64,000 bases of DNA from Moritella viscosa (GCA_000953735.1 LN554852.1:806001-870000); one strand, 5' to 3'; numbered from the stretch's first letter, positions 19,198-28,896 are shown. The notes: generated from the letters alone by a model not told the origin. Program-made: numbers and translations.

Positions 19198-19911
19198 TTG
19201 AACACTCCAGCACAACTTTCTTTATCTGTACAATTACCCGATGGTGAAACTTTCGCGAGTTTTTACCCCGGCGCTAATGTCCAACTCCTGACAGCATTAA
19301 AAAATGCTGCTGTCGGCGACGGTGATCCATTTATTTATTTATTTGGTAGCCGAAGTTCGGGCACTTCTCATTTACTCCACGCAACTTGTACCGAGTGTAC
19401 AGACGCCGACCGTTCTGCTGCTTATTTACCGATGGCAATGTCTGCTATGATGTCACCGTCTGTATTAGATGGTATGGAACATCTTGATATTGTTTGTATC
19501 GATAATATTGAATTGATCGCAGGGAACCGTGAATGGGAAGTTGCATTATTCAATTTTTATAATCGTTGGCGTGATAGTCATGATCAAGATAATCCAGGTT
19601 CACTCATTGTAACAGGCAATAGCGCGGCACGGCATTTAGGTATTCAATTACCGGATCTGCTTTCTCGATTAGATTGGGGCGTTAGTTATCAGCTACAATT
19701 ATTAGATGATGACGGTAAGTTAGCTGCGTTACAGCTACGTGCTGAATTTAGGGGGCTGAAGCTACCTGTTGATGTTGGCCGTTTCTTATTAAATCGTTCA
19801 TCTCGAGATATGGAAACCCTTATTTCGACATTAGATCGATTAGATAATGCGTCAATTAGCGCCCAACGTCGTTTAACCATCCCGTTTGTGAAAGAAACCC
19901 TCTCTTTATAA
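19198..19911 (+). CDS. hda: DnaA inactivator Hda
   Basis: AAA+ DnaA paralogue that, with the loaded DNA clamp, stimulates hydrolysis of DnaA-ATP. I choose the TTG at 19198 because AAAGGG lies 5 nt before it and the protein then begins MNTPAQLSL as in E. coli Hda; a frame extension to another TTG at 19180 is possible. QLSLS near the N-terminus is the clamp-binding motif, and YLFGSRSSGTSHLLHA corresponds to the P-loop region, ICIDN-like VCIDNIELIAG to Walker B. 237 aa. E. coli Hda also uses a rare start codon, which keeps its level low. Confidence 0.93.
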   Translation: MNTPAQLSLSVQLPDGETFASFYPGANVQLLTALKNAAVGDGDPFIYLFGSRSSGTSHLLHATCTECTDADRSAAYLPMAMSAMMSPSVLDGMEHLDIVCIDNIELIAGNREWEVALFNFYNRWRDSHDQDNPGSLIVTGNSAARHLGIQLPDLLSRLDWGVSYQLQLLDDDGKLAALQLRAEFRGLKLPVDVGRFLLNRSSRDMETLISTLDRLDNASISAQRRLTIPFVKETLSL

Positions 19912-19957
19912 TTAACAAAGCCAAAACTATTCACAAGATATTGAAAAAGTAAAAAGT

Positions 19958-19998
19958 AAAAAGGAAATAGTATCTATGACACTATTTCCTTTTTTATT
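19958..19998. terminator. Bidirectional terminator between hda and the DUF2069 gene
   Basis: A 14-bp perfect stem (19958-19971 with 19981-19994) is followed by T-rich sequence on the right and, read on the minus strand, by T-rich sequence on the left. Confidence 0.85.
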
Positions 19999-20063
19999 TC
20001 AGTATGGATTTGGGCTAGAATCTTTTAAATAGACTTAATCGCTTTAACTTAGCTTATACAAAG

Positions 20064-20639
20064 TTAATCTTTGTTTTGCGTTTTGTACGCTTCTTCTCGT
20101 TCTTTTTCTTCAGCCATCACAACTTTTAGCTTATCAAGACCTAGGCCTAACTCTTTGCCTTGCATTCGGGCATAAATACCATTACCAAAGAGCATGCAGT
20201 TAGCAAAAATGAACTCTAATATAGCAAGATGACGCTCATCAGGATCTGTATACATGATCGTTAATGAATGCATGTAGTAGATCATTACAATAAAGTTACT
20301 CCAAGCTGCGGTATAAGGCTTCCCTTTGATTAAACCATAAGCAGGTAGTAATAATGGGAATATCCAAATTAACGCTTTAGCTAATGGATTAGATTGGTGT
20401 GCAGCTTGACGCTCTAACCACTTTTGTTTTTCAATTTCCACTTGCGGCAGTAACTCTGGGTTCGCTTCTGCCATAGCGGTTAATTCAGCTAACGCTTGTG
20501 ATTGGGTATGGTCTTGCAGTTTTTCAGGTGTTAACCATAGCTGCCATACGAACATGAGTATGAGCAGGCCAAAGAAGCCAAACAGTCCAAGCAGGCGATA
20601 TTGAGTAATTTTTTTTTGTATTTCTTGTGTTGTTTGCAT
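20064..20639 (-). CDS. DUF2069 family membrane protein with an inserted hydrophilic loop
   Basis: 191 aa. Hydrophobic segments lie at about residues 18-37, 86-104 and 111-128, with a further one near 140-155. The segment YYMHSLTIMYTDPDERHLA followed by GNGIYARMQGKELG fits the DUF2069 family. Between the first and second membrane segments are about 45 hydrophilic, predicted helical residues rich in Ala, Gln and Glu, which make this copy longer than usual. Function unknown. It follows the arsC-like gene after 13 nt, the usual neighbour. Confidence 0.75.
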   Translation of the reverse strand: MQTTQEIQKKITQYRLLGLFGFFGLLILMFVWQLWLTPEKLQDHTQSQALAELTAMAEANPELLPQVEIEKQKWLERQAAHQSNPLAKALIWIFPLLLPAYGLIKGKPYTAAWSNFIVMIYYMHSLTIMYTDPDERHLAILEFIFANCMLFGNGIYARMQGKELGLGLDKLKVVMAEEKEREEAYKTQNKD

Positions 20640-20652
20640 TATTTGCTCGTTG

Positions 20653-21003
20653 TTAGAGTATTGCTAAGACGTTTTCAGGAGGACGACCAATAACAGCTTT
20701 ACCATTTACTAATACGATTGGGCGTTCTATCAACTTAGGTGTTGCGATCATTGCGGTAATGAGTTCGTCATTAGACAAGCTTTCATCATCTAAACCGAGT
20801 GCTTTATATTCAGCTTCTTTAATACGCATTAATTGACGTGGTGCTAATGCTAGTAAGGTCAAAATTTCTTGCAGTTGTACTGCTGATGGTGGCGTTTCGA
20901 GGTATTTTACGATGTTTGGCGTTACACCTTGTTCTTCTAATAAAGCAAGAGTTTGGCGGCTTTTAGAGCAACGTGGATTATGGTAAATAGTGACACTAGT
21001 CAT
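20653..21003 (-). CDS. ArsC/YfgD-family glutaredoxin-like reductase
   Basis: 116 aa from the ATG at 21003; the frame runs further upstream but has no homology there. The thioredoxin-fold start TIYHNPRCSKSRQTL carries the ArsC nucleophile Cys, and LIERPIVLVNGKAVIGRPPE is the family's C-terminal signature. Whether it reduces arsenate is uncertain: the YfgD branch beside hda and bepA is not part of an ars operon and there is no arsB or arsR here. Confidence 0.88.
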   Translation of the reverse strand: MTSVTIYHNPRCSKSRQTLALLEEQGVTPNIVKYLETPPSAVQLQEILTLLALAPRQLMRIKEAEYKALGLDDESLSNDELITAMIATPKLIERPIVLVNGKAVIGRPPENVLAIL

Positions 21004-21084
21004 GCTTGGCCTATTCCTTAAACAAGTCTTAAAACAAATGGGGATCCTTAAAGTCCCCATTTTGCCTTGTTTCCTGTCCCTTGG

Positions 21085-22542
21085 CTAGTTTTGCAATGCC
21101 TGCATTTCCTGCTTTTCTAATTCAATTTGTTCCATGTGCGCATCAATTCGAGCAATATCAGCTGAGCTTGTTGCTAGAGTGCGTGCTGATTGCAGTTCAT
21201 TAAGGGCTTTTGGATAGTTAGCTTTAAGTTGCGCTAGATTTGCACGTTGGACATACATCTTTATCTTATCATCCGTTTGACTCAGCAAATCAATATAAAT
21301 GCTTAAGGCAATCATATCTGTTTCATTGTCACGTAAGTAATTTCGAATGAGCTTTTTAGCTTCGTCATACTGTTTCGCTTGTTGCAAGGCCACGGCTAAA
21401 TTGATGGTGGTAACCGGGTTATTGCTATATCTGTTATTGGCTTTTTTTAACCTCGATATAGCTTCGCTATTATGCTTTAAGGCTAAATCAATATCGGTAA
21501 GGGTATCGAGATAAAACAGGTTGTTTGGCTGCGTGTTGGCTAATTCGACAACGATCTTTTTTGCTTCTACATTTTTACCTAATTGCAGTAATGCTAATGC
21601 TTGGCCATAGAGCGCCGCATCTTTTAGCTTGAAATTTTTAGTTTTAAGTTGATGCTGAAAAAATTGCAGTGCTTCTTTTGGTTTTAAGGTGCCATAACGG
21701 ACTTGAATACGGGCTTTGGCTAATTGATAGTCGAGACTTGGCGGATAATAACGATTTGGATACTGTGCTGCTCTATCGCGTGCTTCACTGATTCGGGTAG
21801 TTGGTAATGGGTGAGTGATCAGCATTTGTGGTGGTTTTGAGCTAAAACGGTATTGCGCAGATAATTTACCGAAGAAAGTCGACATTGCTGCAGGATCATA
21901 ACCAGCATTCGCCATCACTTGAATACCAATACGATCGGCTTCAAATTCATTGGCTCGGGTATAGTTAATGGCAGACTGCGCATTAATCGCGACAGTGGTT
22001 TGTAACATGGCGATACCCGCGACTGGATTCGCAATACCTAATAATACAGCACCAACTAAACCTGCAACAGTTAGTTGGCTATTGCCTGCTTGTGTCTCTA
22101 AACTACGCGCAAGGTGCCGTTGAGTTATATGTGAGATTTCATGGGCGATAACCGATGCAAATTCAGATTCACTCTCAGCATATAAAAATAACCCTGTATG
22201 TACTTTTACATAACCACCAAGAAATGCTGCCGCATTGATTTCGTCATTTTTAATGAGAAAAAAGTTAAACGGAAAGCGTACCGAATCTGTTTGGCTAATT
22301 AGTTTTGCGCCGAGTTCGGCAATGTATTCTTGTAAAACCGGATCGCTGACCATAGGAAAAGAGCCACGTGCGACTTTAATAAAAGCTGCGCCGTATTGAC
22401 GTTCTTGATCGATCGATAAAGCCGTCACACCCGCGGTGCCAATTTCGGGTAGTTTATTAGTTGCTTGTGCTGAGCTAACGAGACCTAATGTACCGACAAA
22501 TAATGCTGTACTGGTCAAGCGTAATATTTTTTTGAGATACAA
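21085..22542 (-). CDS. bepA: Periplasmic M48 metalloprotease/chaperone BepA
   Basis: Outer-membrane quality-control protease that helps LptD and BamA assembly. 485 aa (E. coli 487). Signal peptide at residues 1-27; zinc motif HEISH in VIAHEISHITQRH near residue 135; third ligand Glu in ANEFEADRIG; the regulatory His-containing loop THPLPTTRISEAR; then a TPR domain from about residue 300 to the end. It is first in a minus-strand group with the arsC-like and DUF2069 genes. Confidence 0.93.
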   Translation of the reverse strand: MYLKKILRLTSTALFVGTLGLVSSAQATNKLPEIGTAGVTALSIDQERQYGAAFIKVARGSFPMVSDPVLQEYIAELGAKLISQTDSVRFPFNFFLIKNDEINAAAFLGGYVKVHTGLFLYAESESEFASVIAHEISHITQRHLARSLETQAGNSQLTVAGLVGAVLLGIANPVAGIAMLQTTVAINAQSAINYTRANEFEADRIGIQVMANAGYDPAAMSTFFGKLSAQYRFSSKPPQMLITHPLPTTRISEARDRAAQYPNRYYPPSLDYQLAKARIQVRYGTLKPKEALQFFQHQLKTKNFKLKDAALYGQALALLQLGKNVEAKKIVVELANTQPNNLFYLDTLTDIDLALKHNSEAISRLKKANNRYSNNPVTTINLAVALQQAKQYDEAKKLIRNYLRDNETDMIALSIYIDLLSQTDDKIKMYVQRANLAQLKANYPKALNELQSARTLATSSADIARIDAHMEQIELEKQEMQALQN

Positions 22543-22777
22543 ATGGGCGACCTATGCGGTAATAACTAAGTAAATTTAGTTAACATAGTAGAGCATAATA
22601 TTAACCGATAACAGTGACAAATAGTAAGACGGCCTATATTCGTTATAGTTCCGTGGGATGTTTAGCCAATTTTTGTTGATGAAAGATAAGATATTTACGC
22701 TTTTGTGGAAAAAATAGTGTTAATCCTGCTAAAATCGACAAGTATTTATTTCAAATTTAAAATGAGAGTGAATTAAG

Positions 22778-23497
22778 ATGGGCAGAGCGTTCCAAAACCG
22801 TAAATTATCGATGGCTAAAACAGCTGGCATGAAAACTAAGATCTACTCTAAATATGGTAAAGAGATCTATGTATCTGCAAAAACTGGTGGTGGCGACCCT
22901 GATAGCAACTTAAGTCTTCGCCGCATCATTGAAAAAGCGAAAAAAGATCAAGTACCAACACACGTAATTGACCGTGCGATTGAAAAAGCAGCTGGTGCTG
23001 GTGGTGAAGATTATGAGCGTGCAAGTTATGAAGGTTTTGGTCCTGGTAACTGTATGGTTATCGTTGAATGCTTAACTGATAATGGCAAGCGTACTTTCAC
23101 TGAAGTTCGTCAAGCATTCGTTAAGAATGGCGCGAAACTTGGTGCTCCAGGTGCTGTTTCACACATGTTTGATCATCAAGCTGTATTTGAATTCAAATTT
23201 GATGATGAAGATGCGGTATTAGAAACATTAATGGAAGCGGAAGTAGATGTTGCTGATGTAGAGAACGAAGATGGTACTATTACTGTTTATGTTCCACATA
23301 CTGAGTTCTACAAAACTAAAGTAGCCTTATCAGACGCATTTTCTGGTATTGAATTTGATGCAGAAGACATTACATTCTTACCACAAGTTGAAACGGAAGT
23401 GACAGGTGATGACGTTGAAATGTTCGAACGTTTCCTTGCAGCACTAAATGATTGTGATGATGTTCAAGACGTATATCACAATGCAATCATTGACTAA
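22778..23497 (+). CDS. YebC/PmpR family protein (YeeN-like)
   Basis: 239 aa, one YebC/PmpR family domain. The start [17 protein letters not shown] and the block [18 protein letters not shown] are family hallmarks. Sequence details ([16 protein letters not shown] and the C-terminal DDVQDVYHN) look closer to the E. coli YeeN branch than to YebC. Members have been described as DNA-binding regulators and, more recently, as translation factors acting on stalled ribosomes. The role here is undetermined. It has its own leader and terminator, so it is monocistronic. Confidence 0.9.
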   Translation: MGRAFQNRKLSMAKTAGMKTKIYSKYGKEIYVSAKTGGGDPDSNLSLRRIIEKAKKDQVPTHVIDRAIEKAAGAGGEDYERASYEGFGPGNCMVIVECLTDNGKRTFTEVRQAFVKNGAKLGAPGAVSHMFDHQAVFEFKFDDEDAVLETLMEAEVDVADVENEDGTITVYVPHTEFYKTKVALSDAFSGIEFDAEDITFLPQVETEVTGDDVEMFERFLAALNDCDDVQDVYHNAIID

Positions 23498-23531
23498 TTA
23501 GTCATGATGTACGGTTATTAACACCGCGCAT

Positions 23532-23582
23532 AAAAAAGGCCGATTACCGCTTCTTTATCTGAATGGGTAATCGGCCTTTTTT
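23532..23582. terminator. Bidirectional terminator between the YebC-like and PhnA-like genes
   Basis: A 17-bp stem (23532-23548 with 23566-23582) with A-run and T-run on its two sides. Very strong. Confidence 0.92.
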
Positions 23583-23628
23583 GATCTACTCGTTGTCGCG
23601 TATTTAAAGACGAGACAAACTAAGCAAA

Positions 23629-24198
23629 TTACATTTTCTTACAGTACGCAGAAATGATCACCATTGCAGTACCGTTGGCACGGCCTTGAATGTGTAATGG
23701 ATTATCTGTTAAACCGATATTACGGACTGCTGTACCACGTTTGATCACTAAGCTTGAACCTTTAACTGGTAAATCTTTGATGATGTTTACGTTGTCGCCA
23801 GCTTGTAAGATAGTACCATTCACATCACGCGCTGGTGAGTCAGTCATTGCTGCAATTAGCACGCCTTTTTCAGCCCATGCTTTTACGTCTTCTTCTAGAT
23901 ACATCATATCAAGTAGGTCACGTGACCAGTCTGCATCTAGGCGATTTAACATACGATATGCAAGTACTTGCACTGCTGGTACTTGGCTCCACATGCTGTC
24001 GTTTAGGCAACGCCAGTGATTTTTATCAAGAGTATCTGAGTTGTTGATTTGCTCAAGGCAAGTATCACAAAGCATTACTGCACAGTCAGAGCTTTTTTCT
24101 GGTGATTCAGGTAGCTCATAAGCTGATAGGTTAGATTCTGATGTGCACATTTCACATTTAGAATCACTGCGTTGTAATAGCGTTGTTTCGATAGTCAT
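23629..24198 (-). CDS. PhnA (YjdM) domain protein with zinc-ribbon N-terminus
   Basis: 189 aa. The N-terminal part has two CxxC pairs (SKCEMCTS and LCDTCLEQ) that should bind zinc. The C-terminal 70 residues, including GDNVNIIKDLPVKGSS and the VIKRGT segment, are the PhnA/YjdM domain. Despite the name, members of this family are not shown to act on phosphonates, and no phn genes are nearby. Monocistronic, function unknown. Confidence 0.87.
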   Translation of the reverse strand: MTIETTLLQRSDSKCEMCTSESNLSAYELPESPEKSSDCAVMLCDTCLEQINNSDTLDKNHWRCLNDSMWSQVPAVQVLAYRMLNRLDADWSRDLLDMMYLEEDVKAWAEKGVLIAAMTDSPARDVNGTILQAGDNVNIIKDLPVKGSSLVIKRGTAVRNIGLTDNPLHIQGRANGTAMVIISAYCKKM

Positions 24199-24392
24199 TG
24201 AATTAATCCTCTAAATTTTGTGGGCTATTATGCCACAGCGGAAGTATTTTGGGTATCTCACAATAGGTTTCAATCAGATGTTATCGGCTAACTTGAGCAA
24301 CATGCTTGGTTAAATTCACAATCAACGCCTTAGCGAGTTGAATTAATCAACTTAATCTGACTACACTGGTTTTTTATCTAGTCGGAGTTCAC

Positions 24393-25523
24393 ATGGAAGC
24401 AAGCGTATTATTTGATGAGTTAGCGACGAATGATGGTCATGTCATTGGTGTTATTACCCTTAATAAAGCACGTCAATTGCATGCACTGAGTGCGGATATG
24501 TTTCCATTATTACGTCAGCAGTTACTTGCTTGGCAACGTGATAATAGGGTTGTCAGTGTATTGCTGACTAGTGCTGGTGAGAAAGCATTTTGCGCCGGTG
24601 GTGATGTTAAATCATTACAACAAGCGTTAACTAGCACTGAAGGGGATGGGGCTAAACTGCAGGTTGTCAGTCAATATTTTATGGCTGAGTACCAAGTCGA
24701 CTATTTATTACATAACTTTGGTAAGCCACTAATCGTTTGGGGTGATGGTATTATTATGGGGGGGGGCTTAGGGTTGTTTATGGGGGCAAGTCATCGCGTT
24801 GTTACTGAGACTGCACGTATTGCTATGCCGGAAATTACCATCGGTTTATTCCCTGATGTTGGTGCGACTTGGTTCTTAAATCATTTACCATACCCTGGTG
24901 TTGGATTATTTTTAGGGTTAACTGGCGCCAGCATTAATGCCAAAGATGCGCAATATTTAGGGTTAACCGAGTATTTAATTCCTGCCATAAAATACGCGAA
25001 TGTGGTGAATGCATTAACCACGCTTGATTGGCAAACTGATACTGCGGTACATCACCAACAAGTTGATCAGCTATTAGCTCAACAGTATGCGGATACTAAT
25101 TTCATCAATGGTAATTTAATTAATCATCAAGCTTTGTTTACTCAGTTGAGTCTTTATACAGAACTCACTGACGTGATGGCATGTATTCAAACGCACGAAA
25201 GTTGTGATCCGTGGTTACAAACCAGCGTTAAAAAATTGCTATTAGGCAGCCCAATATCAGCGCATATCTTGTACCGGCAGGTAAACCAATATACTGAGCT
25301 ATCGCTAGCAGCATGCTTTCAACTGGAGTTAGATTTAGCGGTGAATGTCTGTCTAAATGCTGATCTTGTTGAAGGAGTAAGGGCTTTGTTAGTCGACAAA
25401 GACAACAAACCGAATTGGTTATTTAAACAGATTAAAGACGTACCTGTTGATTTTGTTGATGGCTTATTTGTATCGCCTTGGGTAATCGAATCGCACCCAC
25501 TGCGCGCTGTAATTGATATTTAA
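24393..25523 (+). CDS. Enoyl-CoA hydratase/isomerase family, 3-hydroxyisobutyryl-CoA hydrolase-like
   Basis: 376 aa, a crotonase-fold protein. The oxyanion-hole segments are EKAFCAGGDVKSL and GIIMGGGLGLFMGASHR, and the catalytic region MPEITIGLFPDVGATWFL resembles the HIBYL-CoA hydrolase branch (Glu and Asp retained), as does the length above 350 aa. This would place it in valine degradation. No other valine-catabolic genes surround it, so the exact substrate is inferred. Confidence 0.82.
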   Translation: MEASVLFDELATNDGHVIGVITLNKARQLHALSADMFPLLRQQLLAWQRDNRVVSVLLTSAGEKAFCAGGDVKSLQQALTSTEGDGAKLQVVSQYFMAEYQVDYLLHNFGKPLIVWGDGIIMGGGLGLFMGASHRVVTETARIAMPEITIGLFPDVGATWFLNHLPYPGVGLFLGLTGASINAKDAQYLGLTEYLIPAIKYANVVNALTTLDWQTDTAVHHQQVDQLLAQQYADTNFINGNLINHQALFTQLSLYTELTDVMACIQTHESCDPWLQTSVKKLLLGSPISAHILYRQVNQYTELSLAACFQLELDLAVNVCLNADLVEGVRALLVDKDNKPNWLFKQIKDVPVDFVDGLFVSPWVIESHPLRAVIDI

Positions 25524-25743
25524 ATTACCTAATTATGTGACATCTATATCAAAGTGGGTAGATAAGTTGTTTTGATTTTATAAACCCCTTTATTTTGTAA
25601 GGTTTAAAGTTATAATTACCTCAAAGTGGTTAATTTGTTGGTGGATTGCGCTATCAAATAACGGCACTGAGATAATTATTACTTACAGTGAATTTTAAAA
25701 GTGTACTGCGGCAATAATTATTGATTTATTTTGGAGATATATT

Positions 25744-26892
25744 ATGAGCACTGCATTCTTTATTCCTGCTTACAATCTAATGGGCGCAGGCTGTCTAATT
25801 CAAGCGGCTGACGCAATCAAATCTCATGGTTTTAAAAAAGCATTAATTGTCACTGATAAAGTGATTAATAGCATTGGCATGGTGAAACAAGTTCAAGATT
25901 TATTAGATGCGAGAGGCGTTGAATCAGCCGTTTTTGATGGTACTCAGCCAAACCCGACAACAGCGAATGTTGCTGCTGGACTTGAATTATTAAATTCAGA
26001 AGTGTGTGATTTTGTGATTTCGTTAGGTGGTGGTTCACCACATGATTGCGCTAAAGGTATTGCACTTGTAGCTGCTAATGGTGGTCATATTGCTGATTAT
26101 GAAGGCGTGGATCAATCAGATAAAGCACAACTTCCATTAGTGGCAATTAATACCACTGCGGGAACGGCTTCTGAAATGACGCGTTTTTGTATTATAACCA
26201 ATGAAACAACACACATTAAAATGGCGATTGTTGATAAAAATACCACACCGTTAATCTCAGTGAATGATCCGGAATTAATGTTAGCTAAACCAGCTTCATT
26301 AACGGCTGCAACTGGTATGGATGCATTGACCCATGCGGTAGAAGCGTATGTGTCAACTGCGGCGACACCGATTACAGATGCAGTTGCGATTAAAGCGATG
26401 GAACTAATTCAAGCGCATTTACGCACGGCGGTAGCACACGGTGAGAATATCGAAGCTCGTGAACAAATGGCGTATGCACAATTCATGGCTGGTATGGCAT
26501 TTAATAATGCTTCACTCGGTTACGTACATGCAATGGCGCATCAGTTGGGTGGTTTTTACGACTTACCACACGGTGTATGTAATGCGGTATTACTACCATA
26601 TGTACAGGCGTATAATGCACAAGTTTGTCCTGCGCGTTTACGTGATGTGGCTAAAGCGATGGGGGTTGATGTGGCAGGCATGACGCCAGAACAAGGTGCA
26701 GATGCAGCGATTGTTGCAATTAAAGAATTAGCGTTAGCGGTAGGTATTCCAGCAGGCTTAACAAGCTTAAAGGTAAAGGTTGAAGATATTCCAGAGCTGG
26801 CTAAAAATGCACTGAATGATGCGTGTGGTTTTACTAATCCAAAGCAAGCGACCCATGAAGAAGTTTGCGCAATCTTTAACGCGGCAATGTAA
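25744..26892 (+). CDS. Iron-containing alcohol dehydrogenase
   Basis: 382 aa, group III (Fe-ADH) family. [11 protein letters not shown] is the dinucleotide-binding loop. Metal ligands lie in [11 protein letters not shown] (Asp, His), [11 protein letters not shown] (His) and DLPHGVCNA (His). It resembles YiaY/ethanol dehydrogenase 2 enzymes that interconvert primary alcohols and aldehydes with NAD. GGAG precedes the ATG. A 220-nt AT-rich leader suggests a regulated promoter, but I see no named operator. Confidence 0.92.
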   Translation: MSTAFFIPAYNLMGAGCLIQAADAIKSHGFKKALIVTDKVINSIGMVKQVQDLLDARGVESAVFDGTQPNPTTANVAAGLELLNSEVCDFVISLGGGSPHDCAKGIALVAANGGHIADYEGVDQSDKAQLPLVAINTTAGTASEMTRFCIITNETTHIKMAIVDKNTTPLISVNDPELMLAKPASLTAATGMDALTHAVEAYVSTAATPITDAVAIKAMELIQAHLRTAVAHGENIEAREQMAYAQFMAGMAFNNASLGYVHAMAHQLGGFYDLPHGVCNAVLLPYVQAYNAQVCPARLRDVAKAMGVDVAGMTPEQGADAAIVAIKELALAVGIPAGLTSLKVKVEDIPELAKNALNDACGFTNPKQATHEEVCAIFNAAM

Positions 26893-26958
26893 TCAATTTA
26901 TCGTTCGCTTAGTTATTATGAACTATCACGATAGAAAGAACGCTAATAGGTAATTTAG

Positions 26959-26995
26959 AAAGCCCAGGTATTAATTTTAATGTCTGGGCTTTTTA
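26959..26995 (+). terminator. Intrinsic terminator after the iron alcohol dehydrogenase gene
   Basis: Stem 26959-26967 pairs with 26984-26992 and is followed by a T-rich run. Confidence 0.82.
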
Positions 26996-27038
26996 TTTGT
27001 TATTTTAATCTTTAGCTTCAACTACAATGCATAGAGTA

Positions 27039-27953
27039 TCAGCTGGCACTCCAGACTTGTTGACCTGTACGAGTAAAGTTATAACCACCGAGTTGATCTC
27101 CTTTAGCTTGGATTTTCATATCAGATAGCGACTGTAGCAATTGTTGCTGCAAGGTGCGGAAATAGATATTTTTTGGGATCACGAGTTCAAAAGCTTCGGT
27201 ACTCAGCGGAATAAACCCTAAACCAAATTCGCCTGCAGTGCTTTGACTCGCGCAGCCCACATCCGCTTCTCCACGGGCAATGCAAGACGCTAGCTCTCGT
27301 TCACTGTGACAAGTTTCCGCTGCGGTAAGCATATCGACAGTGTAAGCATGATTATGCAACCATTCACCTAAGGCGCGCATACTACCAGCTCCTTCTTGAC
27401 GTAGTGCCCAGCGCCAGCGTGAAGTCAGTAACTCTTGTAAGTTTAAAGAGCGTGAGTTTACTAAATCGGCTAATTCTTTATTAACCACTAAGCCTTGTTG
27501 ACGCTCGAAGGCGTGGATCAGTACCCAGTTTTTATGCCCTGGATATTGCTGTAATAATGCGGGATGACGCAAGCTTGCTTCTTCTGCATGGCCCCAGTGG
27601 ATCGCACAAATGTCCACATGGCCTTTACTGAGCATGGCTAAACCTTGGCGAGTGCCTGTTGAGGTGTAACCAACTAGTGCGGTGCTGCCAAGCTTTTGTG
27701 CCATCTTACCCACGACCAGTTGCAAGAGTGGATCATCAGAACCTGCGATGAGTAAGCGGTCATTCAGTACGCCGTTATGACAAGACTCCAGTAGCCATTT
27801 ATCCAACATTGCTTTGGGAAATAACCATTTACCCGTTACTTTCGTTGCAGGCAAGTGGCCATCGTTAGCCAGTGTGTAGACCTTTTTTTCATTCAGGTCT
27901 AAATACTCAGCGACTTGCTTTACATTCATAAAAGCAGGGAAGTGTTCGATCAT
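27039..27953 (-). CDS. HTH (excisionase type) plus PBP-like domain regulator
   Basis: 304 aa. The first 55 residues (NVKQVAEYLDLNEKKVYTLA, then GKWLFPKAMLDKWL) form an excisionase/MerR-like winged helix DNA-binding domain. The rest resembles the periplasmic-binding-protein-like domain found in cytoplasmic molybdate/tungstate or cofactor regulators (GSTALVGYTSTG, GHVDICAIHWGHAEE, FVNLVNRQQGL-like ERQQGLVVNKEL). No signal peptide, so it acts in the cytosol. Its ATG overlaps the fdhD stop by 4 nt. A role in sensing oxyanion or cofactor for the formate dehydrogenase genes is inferred from context. Confidence 0.75.
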   Translation of the reverse strand: MIEHFPAFMNVKQVAEYLDLNEKKVYTLANDGHLPATKVTGKWLFPKAMLDKWLLESCHNGVLNDRLLIAGSDDPLLQLVVGKMAQKLGSTALVGYTSTGTRQGLAMLSKGHVDICAIHWGHAEEASLRHPALLQQYPGHKNWVLIHAFERQQGLVVNKELADLVNSRSLNLQELLTSRWRWALRQEGAGSMRALGEWLHNHAYTVDMLTAAETCHSERELASCIARGEADVGCASQSTAGEFGLGFIPLSTEAFELVIPKNIYFRTLQQQLLQSLSDMKIQAKGDQLGGYNFTRTGQQVWSAS

Positions 27954-28840
27954 GCACTCTTACCGATTAGTGTTGATGACTGTTCTTGTGATGCTGTTTG
28001 TGCAAGCGCTTCTGCGTCAGGGCCTTTGACATCTAAAATTAGGTTTGCCATACCGTTATATACTTGAAAACGATTACCTTTGGCGCGAGCAACCATGGTA
28101 ATACCCAGTTTTTTTGCTAAGTCGTAACCCATTTGTGTAGCACCGGATCGAGATAATAATACCGGGATCCCCATTTGCGCTACTTTAATCACCATCTCAG
28201 ACGTGAGGCGGCCTGTAGTATAAAAGATCTTATCTTCACCTGTTTGACCTTTTAACCACATCTCCCCAGCCAAGGTATCAACTGCATTGTGACGGCCTAC
28301 ATCTTCGACAAACGATAAAATAGTGGTGTCTTTACACACTGCACAACCATGTACTGCACCAGCGGCTTTATAAGTTGCGTTGTGGTGAGTTAATGCTTCT
28401 AACAAACCATAGAGTTTTGATTGACGTAATCTAGGTTGTGGTAGTGTGATACCTTCTAATTTTTTCATTACATTGCCAAACATTGTGCCTTGACCACAGC
28501 CTGAGGTAACGGTTTTTTTCGATAACTTATCTTCTAAACCATCGGTACTTTCACGGGTTATCACCGCTGCAGAATTCGAATCCCAATCAATTATCACTGA
28601 TTCAATCGCGGCAATATCTTCAATGAAACCTTGGTTTTTCAAGTAACCCAATACCAGTTCGGCAGGGCGGGCACCGAGCGTCATCACTGTTACGATTTCT
28701 ACCCAGTTTAAGTAAATCGTTAGCGGATGTTCACACGCGATCTCTTTGGTCATGGTATCGCCATATTCATCCATGATGTCGACGGTCATGGTGTGCTTAA
28801 CTGAAGAGTTGGTTCTAATTATTTTTGGTAATTGCGGCAT
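27950..28840 (-). CDS. fdhD: Formate dehydrogenase sulfurtransferase FdhD
   Basis: Transfers sulfur from IscS to the Mo/W-bisMGD cofactor of formate dehydrogenase. I choose the ATG at 28840: AGGA lies 7 nt before it, whereas the longer ATG at 28891 has no ribosome site and overlaps a sigma-54 promoter. That gives 296 aa (E. coli 277). VEDVGRHNAVDTL and SRSGAT are FdhD motifs. The usual C-G-x-C loop reads SGCGQGTMF, so the second Cys is Gly; an extra pair CAVC is found in the VHGCAVCKD segment where E. coli has no cysteine. Confidence 0.93.
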   Translation of the reverse strand: MPQLPKIIRTNSSVKHTMTVDIMDEYGDTMTKEIACEHPLTIYLNWVEIVTVMTLGARPAELVLGYLKNQGFIEDIAAIESVIIDWDSNSAAVITRESTDGLEDKLSKKTVTSGCGQGTMFGNVMKKLEGITLPQPRLRQSKLYGLLEALTHHNATYKAAGAVHGCAVCKDTTILSFVEDVGRHNAVDTLAGEMWLKGQTGEDKIFYTTGRLTSEMVIKVAQMGIPVLLSRSGATQMGYDLAKKLGITMVARAKGNRFQVYNGMANLILDVKGPDAEALAQTASQEQSSTLIGKSA

Positions 28841-28879
28841 CCGAAAGTCCTGCTGGTTTATATCTCTATCAAGAATTAA

Positions 28880-28896
28880 AGCAAAGTTCATTCCAA
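28880..28896 (-). promoter_or_regulatory. Sigma-54 promoter for fdhD and the HTH/PBP gene
   Basis: Minus strand TTGGAATGAACTTTGCT: GG and GC are separated by exactly 10 nt, with TTGCT at -12. The start site would fall near 28869, leaving a leader of about 29 nt to the ATG at 28840. Confidence 0.6.
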
